Under the pieces are notes generated by a model that made no database searches, was not told the DNA's origin, and saw only the letters and a list, made by a program, of their open reading frames with translations. The translations under genes were made by a program, and so were the position numbers. A stretch of DNA of 61,972 bases from JBCDCB01 sp039182735 (GTDB lineage Bacteria; Planctomycetota; Phycisphaerae; Phycisphaerales; UBA1924), in assembly GCA_039182735.1 (NCBI GenBank), contig JBCDCB010000014.1:1-61972 (forward strand), in the 5' to 3' direction. Position 1 is the first letter of the stretch, and each line of letters begins with the position of its first letter. Below, piece after piece: positions 1-8,121 of the stretch.

Positions 1-32
1 GCAGCAAGATCTTGTTGGAGTCATAGCGATGA

Positions 33-1100
33 AAGTCTCCAAAGATCTCGAAGCGAAAGGCCAAGCCCGTCGGCGAAACGACGGGGCTCGCGGACGTGCG
101 CAAACTCGCGGCGCTCGCCGATCGCGCGAAGAGAGAACCGGGCACCGGCACCATCGAAGAACGCGACATGTGGGACGCGTATCGCGCGCACGTCATGCGT
201 TTCCTCAAGACGGGCGGCAAGGCGATGAAAATCGTCGTGGACGCCAGCAACGGCATGGCGGGCACGATGGTCCCCAAGGTCTTCGGCAAGAAGGGCGCGA
301 ATGTCGAGGGGCTCGACATCGTCGAGATGTACTTCGACAACAGCAAGGGCGAGTTCGTCCACCCGCCAAACCCGCTCGTTCCCGAAAATCTCGCCGACCT
401 GTGCGCACGCGTCAAGAAGGAGAAAGCGGCCTTCGGGATCTGCTTCGACGGGGACGCCGATCGGCTCATGGTCGTGGACGAACAAGGCGAGATCGTCGGG
501 TGCGATCACCTGACGGCGTTCCTCGCGTCGTGGTTCCTTCAGAAGCAGGGGCCCTCGGCGATCGTGTACGACCTGCGTTCGAGCAAAGCGGTCGAAGAGG
601 ATGTCATCAAGGCGGGGGGCAAGCCCGTGCGCAGCCGCGTCGGGCATGTGTTCATGAAGGCGAACCTCGGCGAGCGTGACGCCATCTTCGGCGGCGAGCT
701 CTCCGGTCACTTCTACTTTCGAGACAACTTCAACGCCGACAGCGGCGCGATCGCGCTGGCGACCGTGCTGACGGCGCTCTCGGAGCAGGACGCGCCGGTG
801 AGCGAACTCATGGCGCCGATCCAGCGGTTCGTGCAGTCCGGCGAGCAGAACTTCGAGGTCGAAGACAAGGATGGCGCTATCGAGGATCTCGAAGCGCACT
901 TCGACGACCGCGGCGAGATCGATCAGCTCGACGGGATCACCATCGACTGCTTCGACAGCGAGGGCTGGTGGTGCAACGTGCGCAAGAGCAACACCGAGCC
1001 GCTGCTGCGGCTGAACGCCGAGGCGAAGGACCAGGCGACGCTCGACAAGATCCTGAGCGAGGTCACGCCGATGCTCGGCAAGCCCGCGGCGGCGCACTGA
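33..1100 (+). CDS. Phosphomannomutase/phosphoglucomutase, 5'-truncated
   Basis: Alpha-D-phosphohexomutase that would interconvert hexose 1- and 6-phosphates for nucleotide-sugar and polysaccharide synthesis in the cytosol. Visible motifs are the Mg-binding loop FDGDADR (about base 446), the sugar-recognition loop GELSGH (about base 691) and the phosphate-binding loop RKSNTEP near the C-terminus. The N-terminal domain with the catalytic phosphoserine (TASHNP) is missing, so at least 100 residues lie outside the window. The frame is closed by stops at 24-26 and 30-32. A peptide resembling the expected MKVS stretch lies in another frame at 29-56, so either a frameshift or a poor contig end sits in the first 60 bases. 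I annotate from the first open codon after those stops. Family is certain; PMM versus PGM specificity is not resolvable. Confidence 0.88.
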   Translation, partial: KSPKISKRKAKPVGETTGLADVRKLAALADRAKREPGTGTIEERDMWDAYRAHVMRFLKTGGKAMKIVVDASNGMAGTMVPKVFGKKGANVEGLDIVEMYFDNSKGEFVHPPNPLVPENLADLCARVKKEKAAFGICFDGDADRLMVVDEQGEIVGCDHLTAFLASWFLQKQGPSAIVYDLRSSKAVEEDVIKAGGKPVRSRVGHVFMKANLGERDAIFGGELSGHFYFRDNFNADSGAIALATVLTALSEQDAPVSELMAPIQRFVQSGEQNFEVEDKDGAIEDLEAHFDDRGEIDQLDGITIDCFDSEGWWCNVRKSNTEPLLRLNAEAKDQATLDKILSEVTPMLGKPAAAH

Positions 1101-1133
1101 CGTCCACCGGTCACACGAGGAGCGAGAGACACC

Positions 1134-2069
1134 ATGCGTGTGCTGGTCACGGGCAGCAACGGTCGGATCGGTCGTGCCGCGGTCGAGCAACTGCTCGGGC
1201 ACGGGCACCGGGTGTTCGGCATCGACGCCGAGGGCCGCCCGGACGCGCTGTGCGCCACGCGGGTCGATGACCTGAGCGTCCCGTACGCGATCCACCGTGC
1301 GCTCGACGACGCGGAGCGTTCGCTCGGCGGTTCCATGGACGCCGTGGTGCACCTCGCGAACCTGTCGAACGTGCACGTCGCGCCGCCCGAACGGGTGCTT
1401 CGCGAGAACCTTTCGATCAACGCGTCGGTCTTTCAGAGCGCGCTGGAGCACGGGGTGAGCCGGCTGGTGTTTATCTCGTCGGTGCAGGCGATGGTCGCGG
1501 GAACGGACGGCGTAGGGGCGAGCGAGTCCCAGCCGCCGCACGAGCTGCCGCTGCGTGAGTCAATGGAACCAAGGCCCGGCAACGCCTACGGCATCAGCAA
1601 ACTGCTTACCGAACGCATGCTCGACGAACTGGTGCGTGTCGGCCAGTACGGCTCGGGCGCGAGCGCGGTGAGCCTGCGTTTCCCGTGGGTGCTGCACGAG
1701 AAGGCGTGGACGTTCAATATCGAGCGGACGCAGCGTCACGACTTCCGATGGGGCGGGCCCGAGGCGTTCGCGTATGTCGCGCTGAGCGACGCCGGTCGTG
1801 CGATCGCGCTCGCGTGCGAAGCGGAGATCGAAGGGCACGAGGTTTTCTGGATCGCGTCACCCGATCCACGCCCGAACGAAACGGTCGAAGCACTGGTCGA
1901 GCGCTTCTACCGCGACGTGCCCGGCGCGCGGTCGTGCATCGAGCGCGGGTCGTTCAACGACACGAGCAAAGCCGAGCGAGTCTTGGGGTGGCGCGCCGAG
2001 CGCCTCTTGCGTGACGCGCGCCGTGAGGCGGGCGTGCCCGGGCCGCTGGGTGTCGGCGAGGAGGGGTGA
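1134..2069 (+). CDS. NAD(P)-dependent epimerase/dehydratase (extended SDR)
   Basis: A 311-residue extended short-chain dehydrogenase/reductase. It opens directly with the Rossmann dinucleotide motif GSNGRIG (residues 7-13), has an acidic residue after the second strand (IDAEG), a VVHLAN segment, a FISSV strand holding the catalytic Ser region, and the YGISK catalytic pair (YxxxK) in the middle. Such enzymes act on nucleotide sugars: epimerases, dehydratases or reductases. It follows the phosphohexomutase by 33 bp on the same strand, which fits a sugar-nucleotide role (inference). The C-terminal half, which sets substrate choice, is not distinctive enough to name a substrate. The ATG at 1134 is preceded by a GAGCGAGAGA stretch that can serve as ribosome binding site. 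Confidence 0.9.
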   Translation: MRVLVTGSNGRIGRAAVEQLLGHGHRVFGIDAEGRPDALCATRVDDLSVPYAIHRALDDAERSLGGSMDAVVHLANLSNVHVAPPERVLRENLSINASVFQSALEHGVSRLVFISSVQAMVAGTDGVGASESQPPHELPLRESMEPRPGNAYGISKLLTERMLDELVRVGQYGSGASAVSLRFPWVLHEKAWTFNIERTQRHDFRWGGPEAFAYVALSDAGRAIALACEAEIEGHEVFWIASPDPRPNETVEALVERFYRDVPGARSCIERGSFNDTSKAERVLGWRAERLLRDARREAGVPGPLGVGEEG

Positions 2070-2120
2070 GCGCCCGGTTCGTGGTAGGGTGCGTCACCTT
2101 CACCTGACACGGGGAGACGG

Positions 2121-3626
2121 ATGAACGTCGCCAAGTTTCTCGAGCACTGGAAGATCCGCGAGCACCCCTTCCGCGCCGAAGAGGCCCGCCACGATCCCGT
2201 CTTCGCCCGACTCGACGCGCGCCACACGGCGCACCCGGACTTCGAGAAGATCCTGGGAGACCCGGCGCACCCGTCGAGCGCCATCGTCTTCGGCGAAAAG
2301 GGCAGCGGCAAGACCGCGACGCGCCTGCGGATCGAGCAAGAGATCGACGCCTTCAACACGGAGCGCCCCTTTGAACGCGTGCTGCTCGTCGCGTACGACG
2401 ACCTGAACCCGATGCTCGACACGCTGACCGAGCGGATCGGTCGCGGGAAGACGCCGGGCGACCTGCTCGCGGCGTTCGAGAAGATCCGGCTCGCCGACCA
2501 CATGGACGCGGTGCTGCACGCCGCCGTGCGCGCGGTGACGGACATCGTGCTCGCGGCGACGCCGGAGCAGGTGCGCGAGCTGCGCCAGAACGACGGCGCG
2601 ACGCGCGAGAGCCTGATGGTGCTGCAGTCGCTCTACGACCGCGAGCCCGGCTTCGAGGATCGGCACGCGCGCTTCCGCAAACGCCTGCAGATCAAGGGCG
2701 ACTCGAAGCACTTCTGGTGGCGGGTGTTCTCGGTGATCGGACTGGTGCTGCCGGCGGCACCGCTGCTCGGCGCGACCCTGCTGCCCGAAACGGAGTTCAG
2801 CCCCTCGCTCTGGCAGGTCTTCTTCTACGCGGGGCTGGCGCTGTACGCGTTGATCCTCTTCGTGCACCTGTTCCTGCAACCGCTGATGCGGAAGCTGGAA
2901 GCGTCGAAGCTGGCGAAGGAACTGCGCGCGGTGCCTCGCAGCGAGGCGTCGTACGCGATCGCGCTGCGTTCGCTCTCCGAGCGCGAGCGTGACCCGTCGA
3001 ACATGCCGCGATCGGAGGACCTCGATGCGCGGTACGTCGCCTTCGAGCGCCTTGTCGAGGGTCTGCGTCCGCTCGGGTACAACGGCATGATCGTCATCAT
3101 GGACCGCATCGATGAGCCCACGCTCATCAACGGTGATGCCAAGCTCATGCGCTCGCTCGTCTGGCCGATCCTGAACAACAAGTTCCTGCAGATGGAGCGC
3201 GTCGGGATCAAGCTGCTGCTCCCGATCGAGCTGCGCTACGAGCTGTTCCGAGAGTCTTCATCGTTCTTCCAGGAAGCGCGCCTCGACAAGCAGAGCCTCA
3301 TCGAGCGGCTCTCGTGGACCGGCGCGATGCTCTACGACCTGTGCAACGCCCGCATTGCCGCGTGTACCGAGGAGGGCGCACAGGCCACCACGCTCAGCGA
3401 TCTCTTCGAAGAGGACGTGTCGCGTCAGGAACTCGTCGATGCGCTCGACCAGATGCAGCAGCCGCGCGACGCCTTCAAGCTGCTCTACCAGGCGATCCAG
3501 GAGCACTGCCAGAACGTGACGGACGACCAATCGGCCTTCCGCATCCCCAGGCTCACGCTCGAAGGGGTGCGCAAGCAGCAGGTCGATCGGCTCACCGGAC
3601 TGACGCGCGGCGTGCGCCCCGCCTAG
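2121..3626 (+). CDS. Membrane-anchored P-loop ATPase, KAP- or ExeA-like
   Basis: A 501-residue P-loop NTPase of unknown role. Walker A GEKGSGKT is at residues 58-65. Two hydrophobic segments lie at about 199-222 and 230-252. A Walker B-like strand ending in MDRID is at about 323-331. The N-terminus (EHPFRAEEARHD) resembles the start of ExeA/GspA-type AAA ATPases. Putting two transmembrane helices between Walker A and Walker B is the arrangement known for KAP-family NTPases, whose bacterial members include the phage-exclusion protein PifA. The predicted topology is therefore a cytoplasmic ATPase held at the inner membrane by a hairpin. The gene stands alone, 51 bp after the epimerase. I would not assign a function beyond ATPase. 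Confidence 0.8.
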   Translation: MNVAKFLEHWKIREHPFRAEEARHDPVFARLDARHTAHPDFEKILGDPAHPSSAIVFGEKGSGKTATRLRIEQEIDAFNTERPFERVLLVAYDDLNPMLDTLTERIGRGKTPGDLLAAFEKIRLADHMDAVLHAAVRAVTDIVLAATPEQVRELRQNDGATRESLMVLQSLYDREPGFEDRHARFRKRLQIKGDSKHFWWRVFSVIGLVLPAAPLLGATLLPETEFSPSLWQVFFYAGLALYALILFVHLFLQPLMRKLEASKLAKELRAVPRSEASYAIALRSLSERERDPSNMPRSEDLDARYVAFERLVEGLRPLGYNGMIVIMDRIDEPTLINGDAKLMRSLVWPILNNKFLQMERVGIKLLLPIELRYELFRESSSFFQEARLDKQSLIERLSWTGAMLYDLCNARIAACTEEGAQATTLSDLFEEDVSRQELVDALDQMQQPRDAFKLLYQAIQEHCQNVTDDQSAFRIPRLTLEGVRKQQVDRLTGLTRGVRPA

Positions 3627-3640
3627 CCGCGCAAGATTCC

Positions 3641-3658
3641 TGCGAGAAGGCGCTCGCA
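3641..3658 (+). terminator. Weak hairpin after the P-loop ATPase gene
   Basis: TGCGAG (3641-3646) pairs with CTCGCA (3653-3658) around a 6-nt loop, followed by CTTGTCG with no real U-run. It is the only hairpin found in the 328-bp gap 3627-3954. The rest of that gap holds a possible promoter (3674-3701) and otherwise nothing recognisable. Confidence 0.25.
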
Positions 3659-3673
3659 CTTGTCGCAAAGTCC

Positions 3674-3701
3674 GTGACTCCGCCGATTCGTCCGGTATAT
3701 T
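3674..3701 (+). promoter_or_regulatory. Candidate sigma70-type promoter for the PEP-CTERM protease
   Basis: GTGACT (3674-3679, 4/6 match to the -35 consensus), a 16-bp spacer and TATATT (3696-3701, 5/6 match to the -10 consensus). It lies about 250 bp before the protease start, which would give a long leader. The -10 box stands out in a very GC-rich context. Confidence 0.35.
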
Positions 3702-3954
3702 CGGGCTGCGGGGCCGAGAGACACGCCTGCGCGACGACAGCACGAGACGGGATGGCGGTGTCAGAGCGTCATCCAGCGTCCGAGAACGGGCCGTTGACCG
3801 CTCGGGCGTGTGTCGCACCCAGGGAAGCAGTTCGGTTTGTGCCACGCGCTGTGCGTGCGCCGGTGTTGCGTCGTGACGTTCGCTCGCTCCGCCCGGACGT
3901 GTCCAGTCGGGGACACGCTTCGGTCGATAGGTGTACACCGGAGGAGCCAGCGGC

Positions 3955-4734
3955 ATGCGCAACAGACTGATCGGACTCATCACGCTGGCGACGCTTTCCG
4001 CGCCGGCGCTCGGCATCATCACCACGGGCGACGGGCTCGACCTCGGCGAACGCACCTTCGTCGGGCAGTTCCGCAGCGGCACCGCCGTCGCCGTGGGCGA
4101 ACGCTGGGTCATCACGGCCGGTCACGTGGGGTACCGGCCCGGCTCGAGCGTGATCCTCAACGGCGAGCGCTACGACACCGAACGCGCCGTGCCCGTGCCC
4201 GGCGCCGATCTCATGCTCATCCAGACGAGCCGCAACCTGCCCGGCTACCACGGTCTCGCCGACGGTGTCGATCGCGGCGACCGCGTGATCCTCAAGGGCA
4301 CCGGGCTCGTCGCCGGCGAGGGCGACGGCTCCTCCATCGACTGGTCTGGGCGGCGTGCGTCGCTCGCGGGCGAGAACGTCATCGAGGGCTTCCACAACGG
4401 GCGCCTCGCGATCCGCTTCGACGCGGGCCGCGACGCCCTGCCCAACGAGGCCACCTTCGCCAAGCACGATTCCGGATCCGGGCTCTTCATCGAGAACACC
4501 GACGGCACGCTCAGCCTCGCGGGCATCGCCGTCGGCGCGACGGGACGCTTCGGGCAGACGCGCGTCGGGAGCCTCGGTATCGCGGAGCAGATCTCGTCGA
4601 GCGATCGCTGGTTGAACGCGTTCTTCGAGGCCGAGCAGGTGCTGGGGATCGATGAACTGAGCGCGGTCCCGACGCCGGGAACGCTGGGCGTGCTGGCGCT
4701 GGGCGCTGGGCTCGCAGCGCGCCGGAGGCGGTGA
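3955..4734 (+). CDS. Secreted trypsin-like serine protease with PEP-CTERM tail
   Basis: A 259-residue S1-fold protease. It has a signal peptide (residues 1-20, hydrophobic core after MRNRL) and a classical triad: His57 in TAGH, Asp85 in GADLML and Ser173 in HDSGSG. The usual GDSGG is altered to HDSGS. The C-terminus is a PEP-CTERM sorting signal: PTPGTLG, a short hydrophobic stretch and RRRR at the very end. It is therefore expected to be exported, recognised by an exosortase and delivered to the cell surface or extracellular matrix. No exosortase gene is in the window. The ATG at 3955 is chosen over an upstream in-frame GTG (3931) because GGAGGAG sits at 3940-3946 and the signal peptide begins right after. 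Calling it an active protease rests on the conserved triad. Confidence 0.85.
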   Translation: MRNRLIGLITLATLSAPALGIITTGDGLDLGERTFVGQFRSGTAVAVGERWVITAGHVGYRPGSSVILNGERYDTERAVPVPGADLMLIQTSRNLPGYHGLADGVDRGDRVILKGTGLVAGEGDGSSIDWSGRRASLAGENVIEGFHNGRLAIRFDAGRDALPNEATFAKHDSGSGLFIENTDGTLSLAGIAVGATGRFGQTRVGSLGIAEQISSSDRWLNAFFEAEQVLGIDELSAVPTPGTLGVLALGAGLAARRRR

Positions 4735-4738
4735 GGAA

Positions 4739-5575
4739 TTAGCTGATCTGTTCGGCCATGAATCGCTCGAACAGTTCGACGCCGCGGGAGTCATCCTCTC
4801 GGGCGGTTTCTCGCAAGAACCTCAAAACCGTTTCGCGGGCCCACGCACGGTCGATGCGGATCATCGCCTCCAGCGCTGTGGAACGAGTCGAGTGCTCGTT
4901 CGAGCGGTCGAGCGCCTGCTGAAGGATGAGTTCGCGGCTCTGCGCATTGGCGAATCCGATGCGAGAGAACGCGCGAAGCGCGGTCCAGCGGACAGTCTCG
5001 TCTTGATCGATCAGCCAGTCATCGAGCGGGAGCGCCGCGATCTCTTCATCTGTCATCCGGCGAAGTGAGTCGTCGATCGGGCGAGGCGGAGCCTTGCGCA
5101 CCTCGTTGATGTCGGTCAGATCCAGATTTGCGGCGCGAAAGTCCGGGTACTTCGCCGGGAACACGAGCGGGATCGCCGGAAGCGCGAGTGGCAGGCACAA
5201 AAGAGCGATCGCGAGCATGCGCGGCAATCGAATCCAAAGCAGCACACCCACGACACCGAGCGCGGGCCACAGGGCGAGCATCGTGAAGAGAAACTCGTCC
5301 GTTGCCGCGATGAAGCTCGCCACGACGCACAACGCGCCGCTGACGTACCACCAGCAGCACCAGCGAACGTCCTGATCGATCAGCAGCCCGAGTGCTGGCA
5401 CCCAGAGGGTCAACACGGCATACGCGACACCGACCACGAGTGGAATCAGGGTGAAAAGCGTCCACGGTACCAAAGACAGTGCGAGCAGGAGCGCGAGAAA
5501 CGGGACGACCAACATATGCGCCGGCAAGAACGTCGCGAGATACGCCGCCGGGCTGAGGCGTGCCGTGCGTGACAT
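4739..5575 (-). CDS. Membrane protein with HEAT-like C-terminal region
   Basis: A 278-residue protein not recognised as a named family. The first about 150 residues hold five or six hydrophobic helices (for example around residues 20-60, 80-105 and 115-140). The remainder is soluble and helical. The segment with IDQDETVRWTALRAF and the STRSTALEAM helix look like HEAT/PBS-lyase-type repeats, which normally mediate protein contacts. It begins 1 bp after thiG ends on the same strand, so it is probably the last gene of a thiS-thiG operon, though no link to thiamine synthesis is apparent. It converges with the protease gene with only 4 bp between stops. Confidence 0.7.
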   Translation of the reverse strand: MSRTARLSPAAYLATFLPAHMLVVPFLALLLALSLVPWTLFTLIPLVVGVAYAVLTLWVPALGLLIDQDVRWCCWWYVSGALCVVASFIAATDEFLFTMLALWPALGVVGVLLWIRLPRMLAIALLCLPLALPAIPLVFPAKYPDFRAANLDLTDINEVRKAPPRPIDDSLRRMTDEEIAALPLDDWLIDQDETVRWTALRAFSRIGFANAQSRELILQQALDRSNEHSTRSTALEAMIRIDRAWARETVLRFLRETAREDDSRGVELFERFMAEQIS

Positions 5576-5576
5576 C

Positions 5577-6419
5577 TCACTCCCCCGGAATGTGCGCGAT
5601 CACGCCTTCCCAAGGCGAACTCGCGCTCGCGTACTTGCGCTTGGCGATGCGTCCGCTGCGGTAGGCGAGCAGCCCCGCATCAAGCGCGTGGCGCATCGCG
5701 TGCGCCATACGGACGGGGTCCTGCGCGTGGGCGATGCCGGTGTTGAGCAGCACGCCGTCGGCACCCAGTTCCATCGCGAGGGTCACGTCGGAGGCGGTGC
5801 CGACGCCCGCGTCAACGATGACGGGGTAGGTCGGGTCGTGCTCCTTGAGCAGGTCGAGGATGAGCACGATGTTCGCGGGGTTGAGGATGCCCTGCCCGGA
5901 GCCGATGGGCGACCCCGCGGGCATCACGCTCGCAGCGCCGGCCTCTTTGAGGCGCAGCGCGGCGATGGGATCGTCCGACGAATAGCACAGCACCTGGAAG
6001 CCGTCGGCGACGAGGGTCTTGCAGGCTTCGAGCGTGCCGGTGGGATCGGGGAGCAGGGTCTTCTTGTCGCCCAGCACTTCGAGCTTGACCCACGACGCGC
6101 CGGGGTTGCCCATCTGCTCGAGGATCTCGCGCCCGAGGCGTGAGACGCGGACGGCGTCTTCGGGGTCGAAGCACCCCGCGGTGTTGGGCAGGATCGTGTA
6201 CCGGCTCGTGTCGATCGCGTCGAGCAGCGATTCGCCCTGCTCGTTGTAGAGACGCTCCCGGCGCACGGCGACGGTGATGACCTCCGCGCCCGAGGCGTCG
6301 AGGGCGGCGGTCATCGTCGCGTGGTCCGGGTACTTGCCGGTCCCGACGAAGAGGCGGGAGTTGAAGGTGCGTCCAGCGAGCGACATCGGCTCGACGGCGG
6401 CGGTTTCGGTCGTCGTCAT
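5577..6419 (-). CDS. thiG: Thiazole synthase ThiG
   Basis: Cytosolic enzyme that condenses 1-deoxy-D-xylulose 5-phosphate, dehydroglycine and ThiS-thiocarboxylate sulfur into the thiazole phosphate of thiamine. Its 280 residues show a (beta/alpha)8 barrel sequence. It carries the start motif SRLFVGTGKY, the Schiff-base lysine Lys112 in WVKLEVLGD, the PAGSPIGSG phosphate loop, VDAGVGTASD and LNTGIAHA. Length is slightly above the usual about 255 residues because of a 10-15 residue N-terminal extension. thiS lies 30 bp upstream on the same strand, the common order for this sulfur relay. No TPP riboswitch fits in the 59 bp upstream of thiS, so any thiamine control must be by other means. Confidence 0.96.
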   Translation of the reverse strand: MTTTETAAVEPMSLAGRTFNSRLFVGTGKYPDHATMTAALDASGAEVITVAVRRERLYNEQGESLLDAIDTSRYTILPNTAGCFDPEDAVRVSRLGREILEQMGNPGASWVKLEVLGDKKTLLPDPTGTLEACKTLVADGFQVLCYSSDDPIAALRLKEAGAASVMPAGSPIGSGQGILNPANIVLILDLLKEHDPTYPVIVDAGVGTASDVTLAMELGADGVLLNTGIAHAQDPVRMAHAMRHALDAGLLAYRSGRIAKRKYASASSPWEGVIAHIPGE

Positions 6420-6449
6420 GGGGTCAGTGTAGACGGGCGAGCAGGGGGG

Positions 6450-6650
6450 TCACCCGCCGCCCACGAGGGAGACGATCTCGACGGTGTCGCCCTCCTGCAG
6501 CGTGTGCTCGTCATGCTGGGGCTTGCGGACGAGGTTCTTGTTGACCTCGACGGCGCACGGGACGGCACTCAGGTTGTGCGCGTGGAGGAGGTCCGAGATG
6601 CTGAGCCCGTCGGGGTGCTCTTCCGGCGCGCCGTTGACGATGATCTGCAT
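6450..6650 (-). CDS. thiS: Sulfur carrier protein ThiS
   Basis: A 66-residue beta-grasp, ubiquitin-like sulfur carrier. Features are the start MQIIVNGAP, the central AVEVNKNLV segment, EGDTVEIV and the diagnostic C-terminal Gly-Gly (LVGGG), where the thiocarboxylate is formed by ThiF. The frame is open further upstream, but the ATG at 6650 gives exactly the family length and N-terminus. It precedes thiG by 30 bp. The divergent cytochrome gene starts 59 bp away, so both promoters must share that short interval. No thiF, thiC or thiH is in the window. Confidence 0.93.
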   Translation of the reverse strand: MQIIVNGAPEEHPDGLSISDLLHAHNLSAVPCAVEVNKNLVRKPQHDEHTLQEGDTVEIVSLVGGG

Positions 6651-6709
6651 GTTCCATCGTAGGAGCATCGGGCGAACCGCGCGGGTCGAAAGGGAGTAGA
6701 GGAGGGGAC

Positions 6710-8071
6710 GTGCTCCGCACACTGCTTCTCATCTCGCTTCTTGCGATCACCGCTTCGCTGCTGCGCGCGGACTCGGCGCCCGATCTGCCCGACCCGCGCC
6801 CGATGCCGGGCGATCCGGAGAAGGGGCGCGCGTACCTGCTGCACGGCGGCTACATCGGCGCGGGCATCCCGATGCCGCTGTGGAGGCTGCTGCACGCGGG
6901 GCAGACGTTCGAAGCGCCGATCCTGCGAGAGGGTGTCGATCCGACGGTGCCGATGGACATGAACCAGTTTGTCACGCACGAGGGCGTGGAGGTGGCGTCG
7001 GGGATCAACTGCCTCGGGTGCCACGCGTCGATGTTCATGGGCGAGTTCGTCGTCGGGATGGGCAACTCGCGGCGAGACTTCACGGGAGAGGCCGACCTGA
7101 CGGCGCTCAAGGCGCTCGCGGGCGTCATGGTGCCGAGCGGTTCGCCGGCACGCACGAACATGGAGCGCTTCTTCCGCGGTGCCGATGCGCTGGCCGGTCG
7201 GTCCAGCGCGCCCTTCCGCGGCGTGAACCCCGCGTTCCGATTCGAGGAACTCGCCGCGGCGCAGCGGAATCCGCACGATCTGACGTGGAGCGAAGAACCC
7301 GTCTTCGACGTGCTGCCCTACACGGTGGCGTCCGACGTGCCCGCGTGGTGGAACGTCAAGAAGAAGAGCCGCCTCTACTACAACGGCATGGGCGTGGGCG
7401 ACTTCGCGAAGCTGCTCCAACAGATCGGCATCGTGATGATCGAGGACGCCGAGCACGCGGCGAGCATCACGCCTCACATGCGCGACCTGCTCGCGTACAT
7501 CGACACGCTCGAACCGCCCAAGTACCCCGGCACCATCGACACGCGGCTCGCGTCGATCGGCGAGCGCGTCTTCAACGACAACTGCATGTCGTGCCACGGC
7601 ACGTACGGCGACGACTGGACCTACCCCAACAAGGTCGTGCCGGTCGAGAAGGTCGGCACCGACCCGCTCTACGCGCGTGCGCTCAAGGAGAGCGGGCTCG
7701 TCGATTGGTATACGTCGAGCTGGTTCGCGAAGGACGGCCCGAAGAGCTACTCGGAGCCGATGCTGGGGTACATCGCGCCGCCGCTGGACGGCGTGTGGGC
7801 GACGTCGCCGTACTTTCACAATGGCTCGGTCCCGACGATCGAGGCGGTGCTGGATTCGTCGAAGCGCCCCGAGCGCTGGCGCCGTTCGTTCCGCCACGAC
7901 GACTACGACCTGCACGCGATGGGTTGGAACTACGAGGTGGTTAAAGAGGCCGACCACCCGCACGTCTACGACACCACGCTGCCCGGCTACGGCAATCAGG
8001 GGCACACCTTCGGCGACGATCTCACGCCCGACGAACGCCGGGCGCTGATGGAGTACCTCAAGACGCTCTGA
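6710..8071 (+). CDS. Di-haem c-type cytochrome, peroxidase/RoxA-like
   Basis: A 453-residue exported protein with a signal peptide (residues 1-20) and two c-type haem motifs, CLGCH at 101-105 and CMSCH at 292-296, about 190 residues apart. The late motif PPLDGVWATSPYFHNGSVPT is typical of the di-haem cytochrome c peroxidase (MauG/CcpA) superfamily, in which the segment supplies haem-proximal residues. Size, haem spacing and the long first domain are closer to RoxA-like di-haem oxygenases than to short CcpA peroxidases. Substrate is unknown. It would act in the periplasm. Translation starts at GTG 6710, five bases after GGAGGGG, and the signal peptide follows at once. Confidence 0.82.
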   Translation: MLRTLLLISLLAITASLLRADSAPDLPDPRPMPGDPEKGRAYLLHGGYIGAGIPMPLWRLLHAGQTFEAPILREGVDPTVPMDMNQFVTHEGVEVASGINCLGCHASMFMGEFVVGMGNSRRDFTGEADLTALKALAGVMVPSGSPARTNMERFFRGADALAGRSSAPFRGVNPAFRFEELAAAQRNPHDLTWSEEPVFDVLPYTVASDVPAWWNVKKKSRLYYNGMGVGDFAKLLQQIGIVMIEDAEHAASITPHMRDLLAYIDTLEPPKYPGTIDTRLASIGERVFNDNCMSCHGTYGDDWTYPNKVVPVEKVGTDPLYARALKESGLVDWYTSSWFAKDGPKSYSEPMLGYIAPPLDGVWATSPYFHNGSVPTIEAVLDSSKRPERWRRSFRHDDYDLHAMGWNYEVVKEADHPHVYDTTLPGYGNQGHTFGDDLTPDERRALMEYLKTL

Positions 8072-8121
8072 GCATTCGAGCTGCTCGGCGTGCGTGATCA
8101 TCGGTAGGATGCGCCATCCGT

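Noticed and set aside
21..1541. A 506-codon minus-strand frame opposite the mutase and epimerase
   Set aside because: Shadow frame; both plus-strand proteins have clear catalytic motifs.
6651..6709. TPP riboswitch before thiS
   Set aside because: Only 59 bp separate the divergent genes, too short for the aptamer, and no THI-box sequence is visible.
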